A stretch of 8,551 nucleotides of DNA, taken from positions 1 through 8,551 of the forward strand of contig RFIR01000567.1 of NCBI GenBank assembly GCA_003695135.1. Reading direction: 5' to 3'. Every line of letters starts with the position of its first letter. Position 1 is the stretch's first letter. The position numbers were made by a program, and so were the translations under genes. Below are positions 1 through 5,955 of the stretch, piece after piece. The stretch comes from Alphaproteobacteria bacterium. Its GTDB lineage: Bacteria; Pseudomonadota; Alphaproteobacteria; Rhodobacterales; Rhodobacteraceae. The notes under the pieces were generated by a model. It saw only the letters and a program-made list of their open reading frames with translations, had not been told where the DNA came from and did not search any database.

Positions 1-68
1 TCGTCGCTGAGCTCGACCAGATCGTCGTTCCACCACGCGATCGGCGAGATGCCGAGTCTTGCCTTCAT
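1..68 (-). CDS. iolE: IolE/MocC-like inosose dehydratase or isomerase, N-terminal fragment (runs off the window)
   Basis: The minus strand from 68 down to 1 encodes 22 residues starting MKARLGISPIAWWNDDLVEL, and the frame is still open at the window edge. From memory, this matches the start of IolE/MocC TIM-barrel proteins, which typically begin with a short strand followed by a GI(A/S)PI(A/G)W-x-NDDL-x-EL motif. Family members dehydrate 2-keto-myo-inositol (scyllo-inosose) or isomerise related keto-inositols in the cytoplasm. A GGGAG ribosome binding site (complement of 76-80) lies 7 nt before the ATG, which supports the start. The gene points away from the iolG-like gene, so the two probably share a divergent regulatory region. 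Only the N terminus is visible: active-site and metal-binding residues cannot be checked, and dehydratase cannot be told from isomerase. The W-W pair replaces the W-S or W-G I would expect in classical IolE. Confidence 0.72.
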   Translation of the reverse strand, partial: MKARLGISPIAWWNDDLVELSD

Positions 69-151
69 CTGCCCGCTCCCATCCGTTCCCGGGCGGGGAT
101 CGCCCCTTCACGCCCGGTTTCACGCGCTGCGTTAGCACGTCGTATCGTCCG

Positions 152-171
152 GCGGAACTGCCCGTTTCCGC
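152..171. promoter_or_regulatory. Inverted repeat GCGGAA-N8-TTCCGC, candidate operator
   Basis: Perfect 6-bp arms GCGGAA (152-157) and TTCCGC (166-171) flank an 8-nt spacer in the divergent region, about 84 bp upstream of the iolE-like start. The hexamer GCGGAA recurs at 333-338 as part of the second dyad. It could be an operator for the minus-strand gene or for both promoters. In such a GC-rich region a 6-bp dyad can arise by chance, so support is moderate. Confidence 0.35.
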
Positions 172-272
172 TGCCAGGCCCGGTCCGGCCCTGCGGGCGC
201 CGCGACCGGTTGGCGCGCCGCCGCTGCCGGGCGCCGCCGGCCGCGCCTGCCGGGTTCGGGGGCAGAAACAGC

Positions 273-303
273 TTGACGAATCCGGGTTTCTGCAACTTAA
301 ACT
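273..303 (+). promoter_or_regulatory. Candidate sigma-70-like promoter for the iolG-led operon
   Basis: TTGACG at 273-278 matches the -35 consensus at five of six positions. It is followed by an AT-rich patch with TTAAAC (297-302, 18-nt spacer) or TAAACT (298-303, 19-nt spacer) as a possible -10. The -10 match is mediocre and the longer spacer is at the edge of the usual range, so the exact elements are uncertain. Transcription would begin near 309-312, giving a leader of about 45 nt that includes the 319-336 dyad. Confidence 0.4.
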
Positions 304-318
304 GTAAACAGACAAAAA

Positions 319-336
319 CCGCAACAGATATTGCGG
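319..336. promoter_or_regulatory. Inverted repeat CCGCAA-N6-TTGCGG, candidate operator for the iolG operon
   Basis: Perfect 6-bp arms CCGCAA (319-324) and TTGCGG (331-336) surround a 6-nt spacer, with two further symmetric positions inside (14 of 18 positions symmetric). It lies 21 bp upstream of the iolG-like ATG and just downstream of the candidate promoter, where a repressor would block transcription. The core GCAA-N6-TTGC has the same geometry as the GGAA-N6-TTCC motif I recall for the RpiR-family regulator IolR of Sinorhizobium meliloti. The regulator itself is not in the window. Confidence 0.5.
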
Positions 337-341
337 AAGGC

Positions 342-356
342 GAAGGCGGGGGGAGG
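342..356 (+). promoter_or_regulatory. Ribosome binding region of the iolG-like gene
   Basis: Two purine-rich blocks precede the ATG at 357. GAAGG (342-346) has a 10-nt spacer, and a stronger GGGGGGAGG run ends directly at the ATG with no spacer. The GGAGG lies too close to act in the usual way, so GAAGG is the more likely site and initiation may be moderate. No other in-frame ATG or GTG fits the family's N terminus better. Confidence 0.4.
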
Positions 357-1364
357 ATGCTGAGAATCGCGATTCTGGGCTGTGGTCGCATCGGCCGCAT
401 GCACGCCGCCAATGTCGCGCGCCATCCCGATACCGCGCTGGCCATGGTCTATGACATGCATGCGCCGAGTGCGGAGGAAGTGGCCGCCGCGCATGGCGTG
501 CCGGCGGCATCTTCGGCCGATGACGTGTTTGCCTCGGGCGAGGTGGATGCGGTGCTGGTCGCCTCGGTCACCGACACCCATGCCGATTACATCGAGAAGG
601 CTGTCGCGGCCGGCAAGCCGGTGCTGTGCGAAAAGCCCATCGACCTCGATCTCGCCCGGGTCAATGCCTGCGCGGCGCGCATCGCCGGCAGCGACGTGCC
701 GATCCAGATCGGCTTCAACCGCCGCTTCGACCCCGGCCACCGCGCGGCGCGCGATGCCTGCCTTGCCGGCGAGATCGGCGATCTGCAGCAGGTCATCATC
801 ACCTCGCGCGATCCCGGCATGCCGCCTCGGTCCTATTACGAGGTCGCAGGCGGGCTGTTGCGCGACATGACCATCCACGATTTCGACCTTGCCCGCTACA
901 TGCTGGGCGAGGAGCCGGTTGAGGTGTTCGCCATGGCCGGGCGCATGATCGACCCCGCGCTGATGGACGAGCTCGACGACCACGACACCGCGATGATCCT
1001 GATGCGCACCGCCTCCGGCAGGCAGTGCCACATCAACAACTCGCGCAGCGCCGTCTACGGCTATGACCAGCGGGTGGAGCTGATGGGCAGCAACGGCATG
1101 CTGATCAGCGACAACCGCAAGCCGCACGAGATGCGGCGCTTCTCCGCCAGCCTGTCGGAGGCGGCGTCGCCTTACGAGTTCTTCTTCATCGAGCGCTACA
1201 CCGAGGCGTTCATGGCCGAGCTGACCGCCTTTGCCGCCGCCATTGCCGAGGGGCGGCCGACCGAGGTCGGCTTCGAGGACGGGCGCCGGGCGCTGATGCT
1301 GGCCGAGGCCGCCTATCGCTCGATCGCCGAGAACCGCGCGGTGCGGGTGGAGGAGATGGCATGA
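357..1364 (+). CDS. iolG: Inositol 2-dehydrogenase-like oxidoreductase (Gfo/Idh/MocA family)
   Basis: Encodes 335 aa, the usual length for the family. These cytoplasmic NAD-dependent enzymes oxidise a ring hydroxyl of myo-inositol or related cyclitols or sugars to a ketone. The N-terminal Rossmann fold opens with MLRIAILGCGRIGRMHA (GxGxxG at residues 8-13). The catalytic lysine sits in CEKPID (K93). The second domain carries GGLLRDMTIHDFD, whose D170 and H174 correspond to the Asp-His pair of Bacillus IolG (K97, D172, H176). The GFNRRFDP, TSRDPG and SNSR/YGYDQR-like stretches (here NNSRSAVYGYDQR) resemble rhizobial IolG. The ATG at 357 is chosen because the family signature starts there, although the frame is open further upstream. 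The stop overlaps the next gene by 4 bp. Exact substrate (myo-, scyllo- or D-chiro-inositol, or an amino/methyl derivative) cannot be read from sequence. Confidence 0.85.
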   Translation: MLRIAILGCGRIGRMHAANVARHPDTALAMVYDMHAPSAEEVAAAHGVPAASSADDVFASGEVDAVLVASVTDTHADYIEKAVAAGKPVLCEKPIDLDLARVNACAARIAGSDVPIQIGFNRRFDPGHRAARDACLAGEIGDLQQVIITSRDPGMPPRSYYEVAGGLLRDMTIHDFDLARYMLGEEPVEVFAMAGRMIDPALMDELDDHDTAMILMRTASGRQCHINNSRSAVYGYDQRVELMGSNGMLISDNRKPHEMRRFSASLSEAASPYEFFFIERYTEAFMAELTAFAAAIAEGRPTEVGFEDGRRALMLAEAAYRSIAENRAVRVEEMA

Positions 1365-2176
1365 TCCCCAATGCGCTGAAGGCGAAATGGGCCGACGGTC
1401 AGGCCACCATCAATGGCTGGCTGTCGATCGGCAGCCCGTTCTCGGCCGAAATCATGGCCGCACAGGGCTTCGACAGCCTGACCGTCGACATCCAGCATGG
1501 CGCGCTCGACTATCACGACATGCTGCCGATGTTCCAGGCGATGCGCGCCAGCGGCGTGGTGCCGATGGCGCGGGTGCCGTGGCTGGAGCCGGGCATCATC
1601 ATGAAGGCGCTCGATGGCGGCGCCTATGGCATCATCTGCCCGATGGTCAATTCGCGCAAGGAGGCCGAGACGCTGGTCGGCTGCATGCGCTATCCACCCA
1701 GCGGCAACCGCAGCTTCGGGCCGACCCGGGTGAATTTCAGCGCTGGCCCCGGCTATGCCGCCGAGGCCAACGACCAGATCCTCGCCCTTGCCATGATCGA
1801 GACCGCCGAGGCGATGGCCAATCTCGATGCGATCGTGACCACGCCGGGGCTCGACGGCGTCTATATCGGCCCGGCCGATCTGACGCTTGGGGTGACGGCC
1901 GGCCGGCTGGCGCCGGGCTTCGACCGCGAGGAGCCGGAGATGGTCGAGGCGATCCGCCGGGTGCTCGATGCCGCCAAGGCGGCCGGCATCCGCGCCGGGC
2001 TGCATTGCGGCAGCCCCGATTATGCCGCGCGCGCCATCGGCTGGGGCTTTGACATGGTCTCGATCTCGAACGACGTGCGCCTGCTGGCCGGCGCGGCGCA
2101 ATCGGCGGTGGCGCGCACGCGCGAGCTGATCGGCGGTACGCGCGCGCAGGTGACGGGCGAGACGGGGGGCTACTGA
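1361..2176 (+). CDS. HpcH/HpaI-family class II 2-keto acid aldolase
   Basis: Encodes 271 aa, typical of HpaI/GarL-like aldolases. These metal-dependent TIM-barrel enzymes cleave 2-keto-3-deoxy or 4-hydroxy-2-keto acids into pyruvate (or a similar keto acid) plus an aldehyde. The expected landmarks are present: catalytic histidine in DIQHGALD (H46), carboxylate-binding arginine in MARVPW (R71), and metal ligands E147 in AMIETAEA and D173 in the strongly conserved GPADLTLG. The YPPSGNRSFGP stretch (111-121) is also a family hallmark. The start overlaps the iolG-like stop (ATGA) and has a good GGAGGAG site at 1349-1355 with a 5-nt spacer. In this setting it may cleave the open-chain keto acid formed after ring opening. 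Standard inositol catabolism uses a different, IolJ-type aldolase, so the substrate is open. Confidence 0.85.
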   Translation: MIPNALKAKWADGQATINGWLSIGSPFSAEIMAAQGFDSLTVDIQHGALDYHDMLPMFQAMRASGVVPMARVPWLEPGIIMKALDGGAYGIICPMVNSRKEAETLVGCMRYPPSGNRSFGPTRVNFSAGPGYAAEANDQILALAMIETAEAMANLDAIVTTPGLDGVYIGPADLTLGVTAGRLAPGFDREEPEMVEAIRRVLDAAKAAGIRAGLHCGSPDYAARAIGWGFDMVSISNDVRLLAGAAQSAVARTRELIGGTRAQVTGETGGY

Positions 2177-3166
2177 ATGCACCGGGTGCTGGTTGCCGGA
2201 AAGCTCCATGACAGCGGGCTGGCAATCCTGCGCGCGGCCGGGGATATCACGCTCGACTATGTCGAGGATCTGGGCGCGGAGGCGATGCTGGCCCGCCTGC
2301 CGCAGGCCGAGGCGGTGCTGCTGCGCACCCAGCCCTTCGATGCGGCGACTGTTGCCAGGGCGCCGGCGCTGAAGATCGTCTCGCGCCACGGCGTGGGCTA
2401 TGACAGCGTCGATGTCGCCGCGCTGACCGCGCGCGGCATCCCGCTGACCATCGTCGGCGATGTCAACGCGCAGACCGTGGCCGAGCATGCGATGCTGCTG
2501 CTCATGGCCGCCAGCCGGCGGCTGCTCGCCTATGACCGTGCGGTGCGGCCGGGGGGCGACTGGAACTTCCGCAACAGCCTGGCCGCGCGCGAGATCTGCG
2601 GCAAGACGCTGCTGATCATCGGGCTGGGGCGGATCGGGCGGCAGCTGGCGCGCATGGCGGCCGGATTCTCGATCCGGGTGCTGGCCTACGACCCGTATCT
2701 CGCCACCGAGCCGCCGGAGGGGGTCGTGATGGTCGCCGATCTCGCCGAGGGGCTGCGCGCGGCCGATCTCGTCTCGCTGCACATGCCCAGGACCGACAGC
2801 CCGGTTCTGGGTGCGGCGGAAATCGCGATGCTGCGCCCGCAGGCGGTGATCGTGAACGCGGCGCGCGGCGGCGCTGTTGACGAGGACGCCCTCGCTTCTG
2901 CATTGTCGGCGGGGCGCCTGCATGGTGCGGCGCTGGATGTGTTCGAGCGCGAACCGCCGCAGCCGGGGGCGGCGATCCTCGCCCGTTCCGAGGCGGTCTT
3001 CACCCCGCATTCGGCCAGCATGACGCTGGAATGTGCGGAACGGATGGCGGTCATGGCGGCACGCAACATCGTCGATTTCTTCCGGGGCAGCCTCGATCCG
3101 GCGCTGGTGGTCAATGCCGCCGAAATCGGCTTCGCGGCGAAACAGGTCGGGGGAGACGCGGCATGA
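2177..3166 (+). CDS. D-2-hydroxyacid dehydrogenase (phosphoglycerate dehydrogenase-like, NAD-dependent)
   Basis: Encodes 329 aa, the size of short D-isomer-specific 2-hydroxyacid dehydrogenases lacking the C-terminal ACT domain of SerA. The NAD-binding glycine motif GLGRIG lies at 149-154 inside the inserted Rossmann domain, and D172 at the end of the second strand suggests NAD rather than NADP. The catalytic set is complete: R230 in VNAARGGAVDE, E259 in DVFEREPP and H278 in FTPHSASMT. The N-terminal SRHGVGYDSVD stretch (69-79) and the NAQTVAEHAMLLL helix (97-109) are typical. The ATG directly follows the aldolase stop, so translation is probably coupled. It likely interconverts a 2-keto acid and its D-hydroxy acid in the cytoplasm, perhaps acting on a product or precursor of the adjacent aldolase. 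Biosynthetic serine synthesis is unlikely given the catabolic context. Confidence 0.85.
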   Translation: MHRVLVAGKLHDSGLAILRAAGDITLDYVEDLGAEAMLARLPQAEAVLLRTQPFDAATVARAPALKIVSRHGVGYDSVDVAALTARGIPLTIVGDVNAQTVAEHAMLLLMAASRRLLAYDRAVRPGGDWNFRNSLAAREICGKTLLIIGLGRIGRQLARMAAGFSIRVLAYDPYLATEPPEGVVMVADLAEGLRAADLVSLHMPRTDSPVLGAAEIAMLRPQAVIVNAARGGAVDEDALASALSAGRLHGAALDVFEREPPQPGAAILARSEAVFTPHSASMTLECAERMAVMAARNIVDFFRGSLDPALVVNAAEIGFAAKQVGGDAA

Positions 3167-3903
3167 GCCTGCTGGAGCTGAAGGCGATCTCGAAAAACTT
3201 CGGCGCCATCCAGGCGCTGCAGGGCGTGGATCTGGAGGTCGATATCGGCGAGGCGGTCGGTCTGATGGGCGACAATGGCGCCGGCAAGTCGACCCTGATG
3301 AAGATCGTCGCCGGCAACTATCCGCCGACCAGCGGCGAGATTCGCATCGAGGGCCGGCAGGTGGAATTCGCCCAGCCGATCGATGCGCGCGAAAACGGCA
3401 TCGAGATCGTCTATCAGGACCTCGCGCTGTGCGACAATCTCACCGCCGCGGCCAATGTGTTTCTCGGCCGCGAGCTGAAGAAGAGCCTCGGCCCGTTCCG
3501 CTGGCTCGATCACCGGGCGATGTTCGAACGCTCCGGGCAGATCTTCGGCGAGCTGAAATCCGAGACCCGGCCGCGCGATGTGGTGCGCCAGATGTCGGGC
3601 GGCCAGCGCCAGGCAGTGGCCATCGCCCGCACCCGACTGTCCGAGCCCAAGCTGGTTCTGATGGACGAGCCGACCGCGGCGATCTCGGTGCGCCAGGTGG
3701 CCGAGGTGCTGGCGCTGATCCGGCGGCTGAAGGAAGCGGGCCACGCGGTGATCCTCGTCTCGCACCGGATGCCGGATGTGTTCGCGGTCTGCGACCGCGT
3801 GGTCGTGCTGCGCCGGGGCCGCAAGGTGGCCGACAAGGCCATCGCCGCCACCAGCCCGGAGGAGGTGACGGGCCTGATCACGGGAGCGATCGAACACGCA
3901 TGA
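3163..3903 (+). CDS. Sugar ABC transporter ATP-binding protein, single domain (FrcA-like)
   Basis: Encodes 246 aa with one complete nucleotide-binding domain: Walker A GDNGAGKST (36-44), Q-loop Q85 in IVYQDLALCDN, signature MSGGQ (144-148), Walker B LVLMDE (164-169) and switch histidine H201 in LVSHR. It powers import through the adjacent permease at the inner face of the membrane. The GDNGAGKST and YQDLALCDNLT wording matches the carbohydrate-uptake class, but the protein has only one domain, like rhizobial fructose importer FrcA and unlike two-domain RbsA, MglA or IatA. The ATG at 3163 gives the 4-bp overlap with the preceding stop and has a GGGGGAG site (3149-3155) with a 7-nt spacer; an upstream in-frame ATG at 3031 lies inside the dehydrogenase gene and is rejected. 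The D-loop reads TAAISV where I would expect TAALGV. Confidence 0.9.
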   Translation: MSLLELKAISKNFGAIQALQGVDLEVDIGEAVGLMGDNGAGKSTLMKIVAGNYPPTSGEIRIEGRQVEFAQPIDARENGIEIVYQDLALCDNLTAAANVFLGRELKKSLGPFRWLDHRAMFERSGQIFGELKSETRPRDVVRQMSGGQRQAVAIARTRLSEPKLVLMDEPTAAISVRQVAEVLALIRRLKEAGHAVILVSHRMPDVFAVCDRVVVLRRGRKVADKAIAATSPEEVTGLITGAIEHA

Positions 3904-4916
3904 GCGAGATCAGCGAGAAATCCCACGCCGAGATCGACGAGAGCATCACGCTCCATCGCGAGATGACCGGCTTTCAGGCCGCCATCCGCACCCAGCCCTT
4001 CTGGGTGTTTCTCGCCATCCTCGCCATCGGCGTGATCATGTCCTTCGTGTCGGAGCCGTTCCTGACCGATCGCAACATGTTCAACATCACCCGCAACTTC
4101 GCCTTCTTCGGCATCATGGCGCTTGGCATGTCGGCGGTGATCTGCACCGCGGGCATCGACCTGTCGGTCGGCTCGCTGATGGGGCTGACCGGGATCGTCG
4201 CCGGGCTGGTAATGCAGGCGGGATACGGCATCGTCTGGGGCTTCCTCGCCTGCATGGGCACCGCGGCGATCGTCGGCATCATCAATGGCGTGCTGATCGC
4301 CTATCTGCGCATGGCGCCCTTCGTGGTCACGCTGGGCATGCTGGCCATGGCCCGGTCCATCGCCATGGTGGTCTCCAACAACAAGATGATCTACGAATTC
4401 GGCCCCGATCAGGAGCTGTTCGAATGGCTGGGCGGCGAAAGCGTGTTCGGCATTCCCAACCCGGTCTGGGTGCTGATCATCCTCACTGCCGTATTCTGGT
4501 GGGTATGGCGCTATTCGGTCTGGGGGCGCTGGGTGATCGCCATCGGCGGCAACGCCCAGGCGGCCAAGCTCTCCGGCATCCCGGTCGAGCGCATCACCGT
4601 CTCGGTCTATGTCATCAGCGCGCTCTGCGCCGGGCTCGCCGCCTTCCTGATGGTCGGCTGGTTCGGCTCGGTGACAAACGCGCTGGGCCTGACCTACGAG
4701 CTCAACGTCATCGCCGCCTCGGTGATCGGCGGCGCCAACCTGATGGGCGGCGTGGTCTATGCCGTCGGCGCGCCCATCGGGGCGGGGCTGATGGAGCTCA
4801 TCCGCAACTCGCTGCTGCTGGCGGGCATCGACGCGCTCTGGCAGCAGTTCTTCGTTGGTCTGTTCCTGATCCTTGCCGTTCTGCTGGAGCAGATCCGCAA
4901 CCGCGGGCGGAGATGA
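3900..4916 (+). CDS. Sugar ABC transporter permease (BPD_transp_2 family, RbsC/FrcC-like)
   Basis: Encodes 338 aa, usual for the family. After a polar N-terminal tail of about 33 residues, roughly eight to ten hydrophobic helices follow (approximately 34-51, 66-84, 90-108, 111-136, 140-158, 188-203, 234-254, 270-290 and 314-329). Family hallmarks include TAGIDLSVGS (83-92), the cytoplasmic coupling region IGGNAQAAKLSGI (215-227) that would contact the ATPase, and ELNVIAASVIGGANLMGG (267-284). It forms the inner-membrane channel for a monosaccharide, pentose, polyol or cyclitol. The ATG overlaps the ATPase stop by 4 bp; the only Shine-Dalgarno-like site (GGGAG, 3882-3886) is about 13 nt away, so translation probably depends on coupling. 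The much longer open frame reaching back to 3033 runs through the ATPase gene in another frame and is not real. Confidence 0.92.
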   Translation: MSEISEKSHAEIDESITLHREMTGFQAAIRTQPFWVFLAILAIGVIMSFVSEPFLTDRNMFNITRNFAFFGIMALGMSAVICTAGIDLSVGSLMGLTGIVAGLVMQAGYGIVWGFLACMGTAAIVGIINGVLIAYLRMAPFVVTLGMLAMARSIAMVVSNNKMIYEFGPDQELFEWLGGESVFGIPNPVWVLIILTAVFWWVWRYSVWGRWVIAIGGNAQAAKLSGIPVERITVSVYVISALCAGLAAFLMVGWFGSVTNALGLTYELNVIAASVIGGANLMGGVVYAVGAPIGAGLMELIRNSLLLAGIDALWQQFFVGLFLILAVLLEQIRNRGRR

Positions 4917-4936
4917 CCTGCCCGCATCCGTAAACC

Positions 4937-4945
4937 AAAGGGAGG
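4937..4945 (+). promoter_or_regulatory. Strong ribosome binding site of the binding-protein gene
   Basis: AAAGGGAGG sits 5 nt before the ATG at 4951, inside the only non-overlapping leader (34 nt) between the first six plus-strand genes. It is the best Shine-Dalgarno sequence in the window. That fits the excess of binding protein over membrane components normally needed in this transporter class. Confidence 0.7.
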
Positions 4946-4950
4946 ATACC

Positions 4951-5937
4951 ATGAAACGACTGCTGGCAACGACGCTGGTCGCGGCCCTGGCGCTGCCCGG
5001 CGCGGCCCTGGCCGACTATACCTTCGCGCTGGTGCCCAAGGCGATGAACAACCCCTTTTTCGACCTCGCCCGCGACGGCTGCTACAAGGCCCAGGCCGAG
5101 CTGCCCGACGTCACCTGCAAGTATATCGGGCCGGGCGAGCACACCGAGATGGAGCAGATCCAGATCGTGCAGGATCTGATCTCGGAAGGGGTCGACGGCA
5201 TCGCGGTCTCGCCCTCCAACGCGCCGGCCATGGCCAAGGCGCTGAAGGCGGCACGGGCGGCCGGCATCCCGGTGATGACCTGGGATTCCGACCTGCTTGA
5301 GAAGGACAAGGAGCTGCGCTCCACCTATGTCGGCACCAAGAACTACGACATCGGCGTCAACCTCGCCAAGATCACCCAGCAGCGCCACCCCAATGGCGGC
5401 ACCATCTGCCTGCAGACCGGCGGTGCGGCCGCGGCCAACCACAATGAGCGGCTGAAAGGCATTCGCGACACGCTGGCCGGCAAGGACATGGGGCCGCCTC
5501 CGGGTCAGCGGCTGAACGGTGAAGGCGGCTGGACCGAAATTTCCGGCTGCCCGCTGATCACCAATGACGACGGCAATGTCGCGGTGAACGGCATGACCGA
5601 CATCCTCGCCGCCAATCCGAACCTGACCGCCTTCGTCTCCACCGGCGCCTTCACCCAGTGGTACGACAACGCCTATCGTCAGGCGGTCGCGCCCTACAAG
5701 GCGAAGATGGATGCGGGCGAGCTGTCGATCATCGTCGCCGACACGCTGCCGATGCAGATGCAGCAGCTCAAGGAGCATCTGTCCAACGGCCAGGTCGGCC
5801 AGCGCCCGTTCGAGATGGGCTACAAGGCGATGTTCATCCTCAAGGATCTGGCCCAGGGCAAGAAGGTCGACGACCCGATCTATACCGGGCTCGATGTCTG
5901 CACCAACGAGAATGCCGACAGCTGCCTCGCACAGTAA
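4951..5937 (+). CDS. Periplasmic sugar-binding protein of the ABC importer (Peripl_BP_4 / RbsB-like)
   Basis: Encodes 328 aa. Residues 1-21 form a signal peptide: basic MKR, a hydrophobic core, and an ALA box with predicted cleavage after A21. The mature protein shows the ribose/galactose-binding layout: first strand YTFALVPKAMNNPFFDLARDG (23-43), QIVQDLISEGVDGIAVSPSN (71-90), AAGIPVMTWDSD (103-114), the hinge-side NHNERLKGIRD (163-173), and VADTLPMQMQQLKE (262-275). It captures the substrate in the periplasm and hands it to the permease. The mature part has six cysteines (44, 56, 153, 200, 317, 325), more than I expect for RbsB-like proteins, possibly paired as disulfides. Its ligand cannot be deduced; context suggests a cyclitol or similar polyol. 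A hairpin follows the TAA stop, so this may be the last gene of the operon. Confidence 0.88.
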   Translation: MKRLLATTLVAALALPGAALADYTFALVPKAMNNPFFDLARDGCYKAQAELPDVTCKYIGPGEHTEMEQIQIVQDLISEGVDGIAVSPSNAPAMAKALKAARAAGIPVMTWDSDLLEKDKELRSTYVGTKNYDIGVNLAKITQQRHPNGGTICLQTGGAAAANHNERLKGIRDTLAGKDMGPPPGQRLNGEGGWTEISGCPLITNDDGNVAVNGMTDILAANPNLTAFVSTGAFTQWYDNAYRQAVAPYKAKMDAGELSIIVADTLPMQMQQLKEHLSNGQVGQRPFEMGYKAMFILKDLAQGKKVDDPIYTGLDVCTNENADSCLAQ

Positions 5938-5955
5938 TCGGCCGTGAAACCGGCA

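Larger units (their letters stand above)
69..356. other. Divergent intergenic region between iolE-like and iolG-like genes
   Basis: This 288-bp stretch separates two divergently transcribed genes and shows no credible coding sequence. Its left and middle parts (about 80-265) are extremely GC-rich and could form many hairpins. The right part (about 270-335) is clearly AT-richer and contains a TTGACG hexamer, TTAAACT, CTGTAAACAG and an 18-bp dyad. This base-composition switch just upstream of the iolG-like start is what a promoter/operator region looks like in a high-GC genome. A second dyad (152-171) lies closer to the iolE-like side. No convincing -35/-10 pair for the minus-strand gene was found; the best, TTCCGC and TAACGC read on the minus strand with a 17-nt spacer, is weak. 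Confidence 0.75.

Noticed and set aside
212..247. GC-rich hairpins in the middle of the divergent region
   Set aside because: Stems such as GGCGCG/CGCGCC are broken by mismatches and expected from the extreme base composition; no defined RNA element or riboswitch is recognisable.
59..307. Open plus-strand frame of 82 codons in the divergent region
   Set aside because: It is rich in Pro, Ala and Arg, as random GC-rich frames are, overlaps the iolE-like start and the promoter region, and resembles no family.
302..311. Short palindrome CTGT-AA-ACAG
   Set aside because: Only 4-bp arms, and it lies in the AT-rich promoter patch where chance matches are easy; not strong enough as a separate operator.
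210..356. Upstream extension of the iolG-like gene to an ATG at 210
   Set aside because: The family begins at MLRIAILG (357). The extension would cover the promoter-like patch and the dyad and encodes nothing recognisable.
1313..3010. Long minus-strand open frame (565 codons), with similar ones at 2686-3897, 3510-4952, 4798-6336 and 6375-8105
   Set aside because: These are antiparallel shadows of well-identified plus-strand genes. Their translations are dominated by His, Arg, Ala, Gly, Asp and Gln with no domain.
3033..3899. 289-codon N-terminal extension of the permease
   Set aside because: It is read in a different frame through the ATPase gene. The real start at 3900 overlaps the ATPase stop and gives the normal permease length.
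1..5937. Assignment as a rhizopine (moc) catabolism locus
   Set aside because: MocA, MocB and MocC belong to the families seen here, but the mocDEF demethylation genes are absent. The same families serve ordinary inositol use, so the name is not justified.
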